Source: Thermoanaerobaculia bacterium
GTDB lineage: Bacteria; Acidobacteriota; Thermoanaerobaculia; Multivoradales; Multivoraceae
Assembly: GCA_022826745.1 (NCBI GenBank)
Contig: JAJDUI010000009.1
Location: 151,938 to 215,937 of the forward strand
Direction: 5' to 3'
Length of the DNA stretch: 64,000 bases
The translations under genes were made by a program, and so were the position numbers. The notes under the pieces were generated by a model. The model was not told the DNA's origin, made no database searches, and saw nothing but the letters and a program-made list of their open reading frames with translations. Numbering within the stretch: position 1 is the first letter of the stretch; each line of letters begins with the position of its first letter. This document shows, one piece after another, positions 8,618 through 18,900 of this stretch.

Positions 8618-9568
8618 CCGACTGACCCGCCCGATGATCCGCGGCAGGGCCTCGTGAGCCTCCGGCGGCACCCGGAAGGTGGTCATCCAGGAGAGGGCGG
8701 CGAGGTCCTGGAGGTCGACGGCATCCCTGCCGGCCAGTAGCGCCGCTCCGCGCAGGATCTTGATCGCCTTGACCAGGAAGGTGCGGTCCGTGAGCAGGGA
8801 GTTCGTCTCGTTGCACTCGAACTCCAGGACGAGCGTCCGCAGCACGTCGAGCAGCGCGGCGCGGACCGCCGCTCCGACCTCGACTGCGTACATCCGCTTG
8901 TGCAAGGCGTCGAGCGTGGCGCGGTCGGTCACGGGTTCGGGGTCGGGCTGCTCGACAACGGAGCCGGAGGCGAAGCGGTCGATCAGCGTCTTCGCCTCGT
9001 CGACGCCGCTCTGGATCAGGCCGGAGACCCGCAACTGGAGGGCGAAGCGGTCGAGGTTCGCGGGGTCGAGTGGCTCGTTGTAGTACTCGTCGTCCATCGG
9101 GTTGCCGGTGGCGATGGCTGCCATCAGCGGAATCGGGTCGGCGCCGAACCGCCGTTCGTTCAGGATGCGAAGCAGCACGTTGAGCGCCTCTCCGGGCGCG
9201 CGCGAGATGTCGTCGAGCACGGCGATCTCGGCCGTGAGCAGGCCGCCGGGTTCGATCCGCTGGTGGATCCGCTCCGCCTCGCCGGCCGTTCCGGGCGCGG
9301 CGCCGTCCGTCCGGACCTTGCGGCGCTCCAGGACGATGTCGCCGACCAGCTCGGCGAGCCGGGTGTCGCGGTGCAACTGGTAGAAGAAGAAGTCGAGGTC
9401 GGAGCCTTTGGCGGCGACCTCGGCCAGCCTCGTCTTGGCGGTGCCCGGCGGTCCTTCGACGTAGATGTGCTCCCGGGTGACGAGAGCGAGGAGCAGGGCG
9501 GTCTTCACCTCGTCGTGGCCCACGACGTGGTGATCGAGCAGATCGCCCAATGGAGTCAGGTCATTCAT
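8600..9568 (-). CDS. MoxR-family AAA+ ATPase
   Basis: A 322-residue AAA+ ATPase of the MoxR/RavA group. Walker A is 'GPPGTAKT' at residues 39-46, Walker B/sensor I surround 'AVLDDISRAPGEAL', and 'LDRFALQL' gives the arginine-finger region; a helical C-terminal lid follows. MoxR ATPases act as chaperones that load cofactors or remodel complexes, usually with a VWA-domain partner. Here the partner is encoded 44 bp upstream as an AAA-VWA fusion, so the two very likely form one machine. The client is not evident from the neighbours: the molybdenum hydroxylase genes two loci away are a possible client, since MoxR proteins have been linked to maturation of such enzymes, but this is inference. Confidence 0.9.
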   Translation of the reverse strand: MNDLTPLGDLLDHHVVGHDEVKTALLLALVTREHIYVEGPPGTAKTRLAEVAAKGSDLDFFFYQLHRDTRLAELVGDIVLERRKVRTDGAAPGTAGEAERIHQRIEPGGLLTAEIAVLDDISRAPGEALNVLLRILNERRFGADPIPLMAAIATGNPMDDEYYNEPLDPANLDRFALQLRVSGLIQSGVDEAKTLIDRFASGSVVEQPDPEPVTDRATLDALHKRMYAVEVGAAVRAALLDVLRTLVLEFECNETNSLLTDRTFLVKAIKILRGAALLAGRDAVDLQDLAALSWMTTFRVPPEAHEALPRIIGRVSRQVRAV

Positions 9569-9612
9569 GGGGTCAGGTCGCTCACGGAACGCGCGACTCT
9601 ATCCGCACCCGA

Positions 9613-11535
9613 TCACCGCTCCTCCAGCCTGAGTCCGCCTCCGGCGGTTGGCCGACCGTAGAAGCGCAACCCGGACGTCTCGAGCGAGATGTCGTCCAGG
9701 ACGGGCGGGCAGTCGCCGTTGCCCAGGAAGACGGTGTGGAGGGCCACGCCGAGCCGGCGCGCCAGTTGCCGTTCCCGGCGCACGGTCGTGTCGCCGATGA
9801 TCGGCAGGCCGTCGGTCAGCAGGACGATGTGGCGGTTGCGTCCGGAACCGCCGCGCAGACCCTCCAGCGCCGTGCGAAGAGGCGCCTCGTAGTTCGTCTG
9901 GCCGACCGCCTTGGCCTGCCCGGCCTGTTCAGCGAGGCGGGAGTAGGAGCGGTGAAGCAGCCGGCCGCCGACCTCGTGAGGCAGCGCGCGGTGGTGGAAC
10001 TCCACGTAGCCGACGCGCATCCGCCGGCGGGCCGCCACCCGCAGGATGCCGAGCACGACCTGACTCGACCAGACGGTGAGCCGTCCGGCCATCGAAGCGG
10101 AGATGTCCCGCAGGACGGCGACGGCGCCGCCGGCGCTCCTGCGTTTGCGCTCGAAGGTGCGTGGCGCGCCGGGCAGGCGGCCCTCGGTAAACAGCAACGC
10201 CTCGATCACGTCGGCGTCGATGACTTCATCGAGATCGCGCAGCGGCCGGTAGCCGCGGGGCTGGCCGCCAGGGTCGGTGTCCGGGTCGATTCGTCCCCGC
10301 TCGATACGTCCGACGAGCGCCCGCAGGAGCGGGTCGACCTGGGCGGGCGGAGGCGGCTTGCCGAACAGGGTCGGGGGCGCCGGCAGGTCGGCCTGATCGT
10401 CGATCCACGAGTCGGACGCCGGCGATGCCGCCGCGGCGCCGTCGGAGTCGTCGCCCTGGGACTGCGCTCCAGGCATCTGGGCGCCGGTCTCCGTCATCGT
10501 CACGTTGGGCGGGTCGCCGAGGAGTTCCTCCAGGATGTGGTCGAAGTCTTCCTGCACCTCGTCCGGCAAGCGGTGGGCGACCATGTAGCGGATCGCGTGG
10601 AGATCGCGCGGCGCCGCGGCCGGGGCGCCGCGCAGGAACGCGTGCGCGCGCACGAGCCGGAGCGCCGCCGAGCTGAAAGAGCGGTCCGACATCAGGCGGT
10701 CGCCGGAGGCGGACTCGTCGGCGCTGCGCTGGCGGAGCCGGTCAAGCAGACGGTGATAGGCGTCGATGGTCCGCGCTTCGATCCTGAGGGACGCGGCCGC
10801 CCGTTGCGCGGCGTTGCGGGTGCCGGTGCTCATCACCGCGGACCGCGGGGCGGCACCTGCGACGGCGCGGGCGTGGGCGCTGCCCGCGACCGGCCGGGAG
10901 GCTGCCTCCGACGGCTCTCGGGCCGCCTCCCGCTCGAGCAGGACGGCTGCCTCGTCGAAGAGTTCGCCGGTGAGCAGGCCGGTCATGCGATGCTGCACGG
11001 CGAAGCGGTCGAGCTGGCCGGGTTCGAGTGGGTCGATCGGGGCTTCGACCTGCTCCAGCGGCCCGGTTGCCACCGCCGACTCGAGCGGCAGCGGCTGCCC
11101 CAGGGCGTGCCGTTCGGCGAGGATCCGGAGTAGCGGTCCCAGAGCCTCGCCGGGGGAACGCGGCAGGTCCTCGAGCAGGGCGACCTCGGCCTGGAGCAGC
11201 GGCCCGGGGATCAGCTCCCGTCGCAGGCGCTCGTGGCCACGGTGGCGGTGGCGGCTCAGCAGGACATCGCCGAGCAGATCCGACTCCCGAATGTCGCGAT
11301 GAAACACCAGGGTGTGCGTGCGGGCGCCCGACAGCGCGGCCAGGGCCGCGGCAAGCTCCGACTTGCCGCAACCGGGTGGACCCTCCAGGTAGGCGTGCTG
11401 CTCCGCCAGCAACGCGAGGGTCAGCCCCGTCGCGGCATCGTCCTGCCCGATCAGCACCCGGCCGAGCGCCGTCCGCAAGTCGACGAAGGCAGCGGCCAGT
11501 TCCGTGGTTCGGCGATCCGGGGCGGGTTGGGTCAT
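9613..11535 (-). CDS. MoxR AAA+ ATPase fused to a VWA domain
   Basis: A 640-residue fusion. The N-terminal AAA+ module has Walker A 'GPPGCGKS' at 52-59, a Walker-B-like 'ALLEDLPRSPGEAL' and 'LDRFAVQH'. A helical segment and a Pro/Asp-rich linker (about residues 345-390) lead to a C-terminal von Willebrand A domain with an intact MIDAS 'DISASM' starting near residue 477 and the metal-site 'LLTDGLP' about 95 residues later. MoxR ATPases and VWA proteins are usually separate genes, so this polypeptide carries both halves, followed 44 bp downstream by another stand-alone MoxR ATPase. The pair likely forms a mixed hexamer that uses ATP to remodel a metal-dependent client. The start is the ATG at 11535; the adjacent upstream sequence is the 186-bp repeat element. 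Confidence 0.87.
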   Translation of the reverse strand: MTQPAPDRRTTELAAAFVDLRTALGRVLIGQDDAATGLTLALLAEQHAYLEGPPGCGKSELAAALAALSGARTHTLVFHRDIRESDLLGDVLLSRHRHRGHERLRRELIPGPLLQAEVALLEDLPRSPGEALGPLLRILAERHALGQPLPLESAVATGPLEQVEAPIDPLEPGQLDRFAVQHRMTGLLTGELFDEAAVLLEREAAREPSEAASRPVAGSAHARAVAGAAPRSAVMSTGTRNAAQRAAASLRIEARTIDAYHRLLDRLRQRSADESASGDRLMSDRSFSSAALRLVRAHAFLRGAPAAAPRDLHAIRYMVAHRLPDEVQEDFDHILEELLGDPPNVTMTETGAQMPGAQSQGDDSDGAAAASPASDSWIDDQADLPAPPTLFGKPPPPAQVDPLLRALVGRIERGRIDPDTDPGGQPRGYRPLRDLDEVIDADVIEALLFTEGRLPGAPRTFERKRRSAGGAVAVLRDISASMAGRLTVWSSQVVLGILRVAARRRMRVGYVEFHHRALPHEVGGRLLHRSYSRLAEQAGQAKAVGQTNYEAPLRTALEGLRGGSGRNRHIVLLTDGLPIIGDTTVRRERQLARRLGVALHTVFLGNGDCPPVLDDISLETSGLRFYGRPTAGGGLRLEER

Positions 11536-11564
11536 AGCCGCGGAATGCTACTTGGCCGGTTCTT

Positions 11565-11750
11565 ACCCGCCTACGTCAGCGCCAGAGGGGCAGGTTCCCC
11601 GCGGCCGCTCGCGCTCTCCGCGTTCAGGGGGGCTGGCGCTCGCTTCGGTCGGCTGCGCTCCGGTTGGGCATCGGTTCATGGCAGGGCGTCGACCGTCGCT
11701 TGCCTCCAGCCCGCCGGGAACCTGCCCCCCTGGCGCCGACGCAGGCTGGA
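11565..11750. repeat. 186-bp hairpin-bounded intergenic element, copy A
   Basis: Left arm 11565-11604 and right arm 11711-11750 are 40-bp imperfect inverted repeats (34 of 40 positions pair), enclosing a 106-bp centre. Copy B at 62240-62425 has the same 40-106-40 layout. The centre holds a stretch shared with copy B, identical over 29 bases (11638-11666 here). The outermost arm ends are also shared, but twelve arm positions differ between copies with both strands of the stem changed together. The right arm is itself flanked by TCCAGCC and GGCTGGA, which allows an alternative fold. No credible protein frame is present. It occupies the gap between the AAA-VWA gene and the VWFA-protein gene. It could be a structured RNA, a REP/MITE-like mobile unit, or a recombination site. 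Confidence 0.8.
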
Positions 11751-11903
11751 TGGCGTCGGTTCGGCGCAGGTCCGGCTCCTTTCGAGGGGAGGTTCCCGGA
11801 AGAACCTGACGGGAACCGCGGTTGGTAGGATGGCGGACGCGTCGCGTTCCCGTGCCGTCGTTCGTTTGCGTTCGGCACTCAGGAAACCAGGAGGTTCTCA
11901 GAG

Positions 11904-13436
11904 ATGAAGAGAGTTGCGACGGTTGGACGACGATTGGCGCTTGTCGCCGCCTTGGCGGGTGGTGCTTTCCTCTTGTCGACGGGTTTCGGGCTGGCCGTTG
12001 CCGCCGATGCCACGGTTGGCGTTGAGGCTGCGGCCCAGGACGACGAGAAGAAGAAGCGCAAGGCGGAGAAGAAGGCGGCGGCTCGGGCGGCCAAGGAACA
12101 GAAGCGTCTGGAAAAGCAGCGCCGGCAGCGGGGCAGGACGGTTCGCGCGGTTGTCGTGCCGTCGGAGCCGGCCACGGGATCCGAACCGGCCGCGGCGCCG
12201 GCGCCGGAACCGGCGGTGGCGACCACGCCGGCTTCCGCGCCTGAACCGGCGCCCGCGCCGAAGGCTGAGCCGGCGAAAGTCCCGGCAGCGGAGCCGGCGC
12301 CGAGAACCGCGCCGGAACCCGTTCGGAGCGCCGAACCGGCTCCGCTGCGTGAGCAGCCACGCGTGTCTGAGCCGGCTCCACGCCCGGCGAGGACGCCGGC
12401 CCCTGTTCCGGCGTCGAGGGACTTCGAACTCAGCGAGCGCATCCGGGTCGCGGAGGTGCTGCTCGATGTCCTCGTCACGGACCGGAAGGGGAATGTGATC
12501 GAGGGTCTGGGGGCCGAGGACTTCGTGGTTCTCCACGACGGCGAGGAGCAGGAAGTGACGAGTGCCTCCTTCTACGGTGGACCGAGCGAGTTGTCGGCCA
12601 CCGGCGAGGGCGCCACGACGCGAACCGATCGCTACTTCATCCTCATGTTCCACGATCAACGCATGCAGGCGCCGCAACTGGCGGGTCCCCAGATGGACAA
12701 CGCGCGCTGGCTCAAGCGCTGGATCGAGGAGGAACTCCAGCCCAACGACCAGGTGGCGGTGTTCGCGTACCAGGCACGGCTCAAGGTCTACCTGGACTTC
12801 AGCCGCGACCGCGACGAGATCCTGGGGGCGGTTGACGCCGCCTCCCGGGGCAAGAAGGACATCGAACGTTGGGTCACGCGGTCGGATCCCGAGTTCGACC
12901 CGAACTCGCCGTCACTCTTCGCCAATCTACCGGTGGAGAAGGAGCTTGCCAGGCGCAGCCGCAAGCTGCAGGAGGCTCTGGAGCTCGTCGGAGAGGCGGC
13001 CGCAGGGATCGCGGGTCGCAAGAACCTGATCATGTTCAGTCTCGGTTTCGGCGAGATCGGCCAGTTCGGCAGCTACACGCCGGATCCGCGGTACTACCCG
13101 CAGATGCGTGAGGCGCTGAACGCGGGCAACGTCGCCGTGTACACGATCGACACGATGGGCAGTCGCCGCCGCTCGATCGCTTCGGCGTCCCTCAACGACT
13201 CACTGAGCCACATTTCGAACGAAACCGGCGGCCACTACTACGCGAACTTCACGAACATCCTGTCGCCGATGCGCCAGGTCGCCGAGGAGAACCAGGGCTA
13301 CTACCTCGTGAGCTTCCGCTCCGAGTACGAAGCCGGCACCCAGGGCTACCGCGGCATCAAGGTCAAGGTCCGCGACGGCAAGTACAAGGTACGCTCCCGC
13401 ACCGGCTTCCGCTACGGCGAGTCGGCCGGCCCGTAG
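11904..13436 (+). CDS. Exported acidobacterial-type VWFA-domain protein
   Basis: A 510-residue secreted protein started by ATG at 11904 behind a strong 'AGGAGG'. A signal peptide (about 1-34) is followed by a Lys/Arg/Ala-rich helix (about 46-82), then a long Pro/Ala/Glu 'EPAP' low-complexity segment (about 85-175), and then the VWFA-related domain typical of Acidobacteriota: '[13 protein letters not shown]', '[17 protein letters not shown]', and a closing '[10 protein letters not shown]...FRYG'. The site where a MIDAS DxSxS should stand reads 'MFHDQRMQ', so metal binding is doubtful, as is common in this family. The Pro-rich region may span peptidoglycan or act as a flexible stalk. Function is unknown; surface display or protein-protein contact is inferred. 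Confidence 0.88.
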   Translation: MKRVATVGRRLALVAALAGGAFLLSTGFGLAVAADATVGVEAAAQDDEKKKRKAEKKAAARAAKEQKRLEKQRRQRGRTVRAVVVPSEPATGSEPAAAPAPEPAVATTPASAPEPAPAPKAEPAKVPAAEPAPRTAPEPVRSAEPAPLREQPRVSEPAPRPARTPAPVPASRDFELSERIRVAEVLLDVLVTDRKGNVIEGLGAEDFVVLHDGEEQEVTSASFYGGPSELSATGEGATTRTDRYFILMFHDQRMQAPQLAGPQMDNARWLKRWIEEELQPNDQVAVFAYQARLKVYLDFSRDRDEILGAVDAASRGKKDIERWVTRSDPEFDPNSPSLFANLPVEKELARRSRKLQEALELVGEAAAGIAGRKNLIMFSLGFGEIGQFGSYTPDPRYYPQMREALNAGNVAVYTIDTMGSRRRSIASASLNDSLSHISNETGGHYYANFTNILSPMRQVAEENQGYYLVSFRSEYEAGTQGYRGIKVKVRDGKYKVRSRTGFRYGESAGP

Positions 13437-13443
13437 CCCGCAG

Positions 13444-14322
13444 ATGATCTCCGCCGACGCCCGCTACGAGAAGAAGCGGATCGAGGTCCACGGCCACGAG
13501 ATGGCCTGCGTCGATTGTGGCGAGGGCGATCCGATCGTCTTCCTGCACGGCAATCCGACTTCGTCGTACCTGTGGCGCAACGTCATGCCGCACCTGGAGG
13601 GACAGGGCCGGCTGGTGGCGCCGGACCTGATCGGCATGGGCGATTCGGCGAAACTGCCGGAGAGCGGCCCCGACCGCTACCGGTTCGTGGAGCATCGTCA
13701 CTACCTCGACGGGTTGCTCGAGGCGATTGGCGTCACGGAGAACGTCGTCTTCGTCATCCACGACTGGGGCTCCGCGCTTGGGTTCGACTGGGCGAACCGG
13801 CACCGGGACGCGGTCCGCGGCATTGCCTACATGGAGGCGATCGTCAGCCCGGTCCCGAGCTGGGACGACTGGCCCGAGGCGGCCAGGGGCGTCTTCCAGG
13901 GCTTTCGCTCGCCGGCCGGCGAGGGCATGGTGCTGGCGAAGAACGTGTTCGTCGAGCGTGTGTTGCCGGGTTCGGTGTTGCGCCAGATGACGGAGGAGGA
14001 GATGGCGGTCTACCGGCGTCCCTTCGAGGAAGAGGGCGAGTCGCGCCGTCCGACGCTCACGTGGCCACGCCAGATTCCGATCGCCGGCGAACCGGAGGAC
14101 GTGGTGGAGATCGTCCAGTCCTACGCCGACTGGCTGGCCGGTTCCGACGTGCCGAAGCTGTTCGTCAACGCGAAGCCCGGCGCCATCCTCACGGGCGCCA
14201 TGCGCGAGATCTGCCGCGCCTGGCCCAACCAGGCGGAAGTGACGGTCAAGGGCTCCCACTTCATCCAGGAGGATTCCCCGGACGAGATCGGTCAGGCGAT
14301 CTCGGAATGGTTGCCTTCGTAG
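13444..14322 (+). CDS. Haloalkane dehalogenase (HLD-II type)
   Basis: A 292-residue alpha/beta hydrolase with every hallmark of subfamily II haloalkane dehalogenases. The nucleophile Asp107 lies in '[10 protein letters not shown]', with the halide-stabilising Trp108 beside it; Asn37 in 'HGNPTSS' is the second halide ligand; Glu131 in 'YMEAIV' is the catalytic acid; and His272 in 'GSHFIQED' is the base. The spacing matches characterised enzymes such as DhaA and LinB. It should hydrolyse a carbon-halogen bond to the alcohol plus halide in the cytoplasm. No signal peptide is present. It begins 7 bp after the VWFA-protein stop, so it may be transcribed with that gene, although no functional link is obvious. 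No neighbouring halogenated-compound pathway is visible. Confidence 0.92.
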   Translation: MISADARYEKKRIEVHGHEMACVDCGEGDPIVFLHGNPTSSYLWRNVMPHLEGQGRLVAPDLIGMGDSAKLPESGPDRYRFVEHRHYLDGLLEAIGVTENVVFVIHDWGSALGFDWANRHRDAVRGIAYMEAIVSPVPSWDDWPEAARGVFQGFRSPAGEGMVLAKNVFVERVLPGSVLRQMTEEEMAVYRRPFEEEGESRRPTLTWPRQIPIAGEPEDVVEIVQSYADWLAGSDVPKLFVNAKPGAILTGAMREICRAWPNQAEVTVKGSHFIQEDSPDEIGQAISEWLPS

Positions 14323-14396
14323 CTGACGTTCTCCTCCCCGATATCCACTTTCATGTGTGACACCTGAGGAAGCTCAGGTACGGGGAGGAAGCTCAC

Positions 14397-15953
14397 ATGC
14401 TGCGAAGCCTGCTCCGGGAAGGAAGCCGCTTCCCACCGCCGGTCAAGGTCTTCATGCTGGTCGCCGGGCTGACCGCGGCGCCGGCGCTGGCGGTGGTCCA
14501 GGAGGCGGGGAACGGGCCGCGACTCGAAGGCCTGAAACGCCTCGACTTGCCGCAGCGGATCGCGCGAGCCGCCGATGTTCGCTGGTTCGGGGACGGCACG
14601 GTCCTCATCGGGGTCATCGGCCCGGGCGTCCACGCCTGGCGCATCGGCGAGAGCGGAGTTCGACTCCGGGTGGCGCTCGAGGAACCGGAGGCGGAGGTTC
14701 GCGAAATCGAAGGTCGGAGGTTCATTGGTCCGAGCCGTGAACGGGACTACGGCCGTCTGGCTGTCTCGCCCCAGGGCATCGCGTTCGCGGATCTCTTCGC
14801 CGGGATCCACGTCGCGAACGAGCGGGGGATCATCGGCCCGCTGGATATGGAGTTCGTTGGCGACCTTGATCGACGGCGTTCCCGGACGGCAGCCGTGGGC
14901 CTGATGCGCGCGGACGCCGATAGCTGGGCGCCGTACGTCGCCTGGTTGATCGAAGATGCCGGCGGCCCGCCCCGGGGCCTCCTGCCGACCAGGGACGGCG
15001 GCCGCGCCCTGGAAGTGTGCAGCGACGCGGAACTCTCCGTAATCCGTTTCATAGCGAACGATCGCCTGCTGGTGATTCCGGGTGCTGAGTCGGGCGTCTT
15101 CGTCTATGACGGCGAGGGCGGGCTGCGCGACAGTGTGGACGCGGCGACCTTCTTCGCGGAGAGCGGCTGCGATGTCGAACCGAACGAGTGGGGCAACTCG
15201 CCCCTCTCGGACGCCTACTGGCGGGCCGACTGGTTGGGCCCGCGCCGCATCATCGACGAGGTCGTGGCGGACGGCGCCGGCAACGTCTACTTCTTCGTCC
15301 GCTATGGGGCGAATCCGCCGGCGGAGGAGCCTGACGCCGATGTCGGCTTGCTGCCCGTTCCCGGCCGGCGGGCTGTCGCCGCCGACATCACGGCGACGTT
15401 GGCGAACACGGATCCGGCTTGCCCCGTTCCCGCTTGCTACGAGCCCGCCAGTCCGGGATTGACGCCCGCCGCGAGCGCCTACCACTGGCGGCCGGTGCCG
15501 GTGTGGCGCGCCGAGAACTCTCCGCGCCGGCGTTCGATCCATCACGTGGCGCTGCGTTCTGCCGCGGGCGCAACTTCGACCGGCCGCCTGGAGTCGCGCT
15601 CTGCGGAGCCGCTCCGGCAGCAGCCGCCGGGAGGACGCAGTCAGCCTTGGCGCCGAGAGGACGTGGATCGCATCCGGGCCGGGAACGTCGAGGATCTCGT
15701 CGTCGCCTCCGTGCCCCCGCCGACCGGCAGGGTGTGCTGGGACCTGGTTCACGCCCGTGTGGACGATCTCCGCACGGTGGCCATGCGACCGTGTGTGATC
15801 GAGTCGGAGTACGCGGACACTCGCCTGCGGGCCGACCTGCGGGGAGACCGGGCCGTCATCCTGCTCCGCGGCGGCGCCCTGCGCGGAGGCGACGTGCGGG
15901 CGGCCGACGCGTTCGAGGCCCGCATTCGTCCACCGGCCGGGTCGGGAGACTAG
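14397..15953 (+). CDS. Secreted protein of unknown function (518 aa)
   Basis: I do not recognise this protein. It begins with a signal-like sequence (basic residues, then 'VFMLVAGLTAAPALAV'). The first two thirds consist of beta-rich blades such as 'RWFGDGTVLIGVIGPGVHAW' and 'LAVSPQGIAFADLFAGIHVANE', reminiscent of a WD40/beta-propeller without clear repeats. Scattered Cys ('CSDAE', 'CDVEP', 'CPVPACYE', 'CVIE') suggest disulfides outside the cytoplasm. Residues 375-430 are Arg/Ser-rich and look less protein-like than the rest, so a pair of compensating frameshifts there cannot be excluded. The ATG at 14397 follows a 'GGGAGGAAG'. Only 4 bp separate it from the next secreted protein, so the two probably work together. 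Confidence 0.6.
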   Translation: MLRSLLREGSRFPPPVKVFMLVAGLTAAPALAVVQEAGNGPRLEGLKRLDLPQRIARAADVRWFGDGTVLIGVIGPGVHAWRIGESGVRLRVALEEPEAEVREIEGRRFIGPSRERDYGRLAVSPQGIAFADLFAGIHVANERGIIGPLDMEFVGDLDRRRSRTAAVGLMRADADSWAPYVAWLIEDAGGPPRGLLPTRDGGRALEVCSDAELSVIRFIANDRLLVIPGAESGVFVYDGEGGLRDSVDAATFFAESGCDVEPNEWGNSPLSDAYWRADWLGPRRIIDEVVADGAGNVYFFVRYGANPPAEEPDADVGLLPVPGRRAVAADITATLANTDPACPVPACYEPASPGLTPAASAYHWRPVPVWRAENSPRRRSIHHVALRSAAGATSTGRLESRSAEPLRQQPPGGRSQPWRREDVDRIRAGNVEDLVVASVPPPTGRVCWDLVHARVDDLRTVAMRPCVIESEYADTRLRADLRGDRAVILLRGGALRGGDVRAADAFEARIRPPAGSGD

Positions 15954-15957
15954 GGCA

Positions 15958-18900
15958 ATGCGGTCTTCGATTCGTCTCCTCTGGCTCCTGCTCGGGCTCG
16001 TCGCAGTCCCGGCGGCGGGACAGGAGGAACCGGCTGGCGGCGAGGCGTTCCAGTTCGTCTGCTCGAGGGAGAGTGAACCCGCCTTCGTCAACGGGATCGC
16101 GGTGCCGGCCGACCGGATCTGGGAACGACGGGACGACGTTGCAGGGAGCCGAGCGCCGGCCGATTGCTGGGCGTGGAGCGATTCCTGTCCGCCCCGGCTT
16201 CTCGAACCCGGGCAGGACGCGACTGCCGCCTGCCGGGCCGGGAGTGGTGCTTCGAGGCCGCTGACCGTCCGTCTGCTGGTCCCGGAGGCCCCGAACGTGG
16301 CCCGGGATCCTGCGGACGGGGCGGCACCCACAGCTGAGTACCGCGTGACCGCGGCGCCCTCGGCGATGTGGCGGCAGGTGCCGCGAGACCTGCTGCCAAC
16401 GGCCATCACCCAATCCGGGGCACTCTCCCTGCTCCGCAATGACGAGACATGGCGCCTCCAGGCGCTGGGAGAAGGCCTCGCCTCGACCTGGCTGAACGTG
16501 ACCCCTGAAGAGGATTCGGTGGAGCTCGCGTTGCGGCAGGCTGTGGATCTCAACGTGCAGGTGACGGCCGACGGCTCGCCACTTGCCGGCGCGCGCATGT
16601 ACCTGGTCCGGTCGGGCTCGGGGATGGCGGCCGTCCGACCCGAGCCTCAGGGCTTTGCGATCTCGGACGCTGACGGCCGGGCGCATCTTGCCGTGTCCGG
16701 GCGCGAGCGCGCCGCAGTCCTCGTCTCCCACGTCGTCCGGACCGCGTCGGCGTTCGAGCGTTTCGCAGACGTGCCGCCGGTGGTCGAGCTCGGTCCAGGT
16801 CTGGCCGTCACGGGTCGGGCCGTCGATCCGGAAGGGCACCCGGTTGCCGGAGTGCGGCTGCTGGGTCTGTCGTGGGTGGGAGATGAACTCGCGGTGATGC
16901 AGCGCCACCTGGGCCTCTCCGGCCCCGGCGGCCGGTTCCTGCTCACCGGCTTCAAGAAGGGCAGAGCGTCGCTGCGCACCGACGGCGGCGATCTGGAGTA
17001 CTCCGGGGCTCTCGATCTGGAGGGCGACCTGGACCTCGGGTCGATCGTGCTGAGGGCGCCGGAGACCTACTGGATCCGGGTCGTCGATGCGAGCCGTGAA
17101 ACGCCGATACCCGGGGCGCGCGCTCTGTTCGGCGGCGGGGAGGCAACGACGACCGACCGGGACGGCATCGCGCGGGTGTCACCCCGTTTCAGCCGGATGC
17201 TCCTGGTCGCCGCGAAAGGCTACAGAGCGGCGCGATTCGAGTTCGCTGGCGGCGGTCCCACGGCCGAAGAAGCTCCTCTGCCCGGGTTGCCGGCCTCCCG
17301 CGTCGACGTGGCCGGCGGCGGCGGCGCTACGGCCGAAGAGCCGCTGGTTCTGCGGCTGGCGCCGGCCTTCACGGTCGAAGGCACCTTCGTGGCGGCCGAC
17401 GGCCTGACTCCGGCAGCATCCGGGCGTCTCGTGACCACTCAGTCCGTGGCGGGCGGGAGCAGGACGGGGCAGAGGACGATCGCGGCGGACGGTTCCTTCT
17501 CCGTGGATCTCCAGCCGGGCGCTTACACGCTGGAGTTCACGGCGGCCAATGCCGGAAGGCGAGTGGTGGAGGTTTCCGGGTCGGCGGGGGAGACGCGCGA
17601 CCTGGGGATCATCGTGGCCCCGGCCTCGGCCTGGGTGTCCGGGACTGTCGTGAATCCCGACTACGCGCCGGTTCCCGAAGCGAAGATCACCTATCTGCGC
17701 CCGACCGAGTTCGGCGCCCTGATGGCCCGCGCGATGGGACGGGTAGCGGAGGTCACGGCGGATGCCGACGGCTACTTCGAGATGCACGGCCTGGAACTCG
17801 GCGCGTCCAGCCTCCGCGTGGAGGCGGATGGATTCGCGCCTCTCGAGTTCGAGGTCGAGGCCGCGGCGATCGGGTGGATCGATGCCGGTTTCGTCGCACT
17901 CTCGCGCGGGCGCCGGATCACCGTGCGTTCCGACGCCGACGGCGGCACGGTGGAACTCGCGCCGGGCAAGGAGCACGATCCCCTGGGCACGATGACGGGC
18001 GAGCTGGTCGACGGTGAGACCGTGTTCGAGGCGGTGCCCGAGGCGCCGCTGCGGGTTCGGGTCATGGAGGACGGAGTGCCGGTCTGTGAGCATCGCGAGG
18101 AGGCCGGAACCGGCGACGAGGTGATCAGGTGCGACCGGAGCACGGTGACCGTCACGGGCCTCGTCACGGTTGCCGGGCAGCCTGGCGACGGACGTTTGAA
18201 CTGGCGCGCGAAGCAGGAGCACTCGCAGCCCGAAGGGATGATCCTGAGAACGGGCATTGGGCCCTTGCAGCGGACTCAGGTCGTTTCCAGCAAGCTTGAA
18301 CTGACAGCGCCCATCAACGGCGAGGGCCGCTATCGGTTGGACTCGGTGCTTCCGGGCGAGTGGAACGTGACCCTGTGGTCGGAGACTGGCGGATGGCAGC
18401 AGGGGCGCGAAACCACGGTGCCGGACACCCCCGGCGGGGAGATCGTCATCGACTTTCGTTACGGCGGCGTGTCTATCGGGGGAATCGTCGTCGATGCCGA
18501 AGGACAGCCCGTCACCCACGCGACGGTCGACATTTTCCCGGGCCGCCGGGCGGTCGTGGCGGGTGAGGGCGGCCGCTACGAGATCAGAGACTTGACGCCC
18601 GGCGCATACCAGTTGCGGGCGCGGTTCCAGCACTCTCGCTCCGACCTCGCCTCTGTAAAGCTTGGCGACTACAACGATGTTCAGTCAGTGCAACTGCAAC
18701 TGCGGGACGATCCCTCGGATGACGAACTCACGATCCGGCTCGCCGGAGCCGCCGGCGGCTTTTGCTTCGTCGAGATGGAAGGGGCAGGACAACGGACCGT
18801 CCGGATCGACGGCGGTGTGGCGAGCACAAGACTCACTCCACCGCTCACCGACCGCGTCCGCGTCGCCTGCCAGGCGGACGGCCGCTGGGTCCTGGGCGAC

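Noticed and set aside
12170..12420. GCGCCGGAACCGG-type repeats
   Set aside because: Explained by the Pro/Ala/Glu stalk of the VWFA protein.
14292..16598. A long minus-strand frame opposite the 518-aa and 1076-aa secreted proteins
   Set aside because: No motifs and shadow-like composition; the plus-strand proteins have signal peptides and domain repeats.
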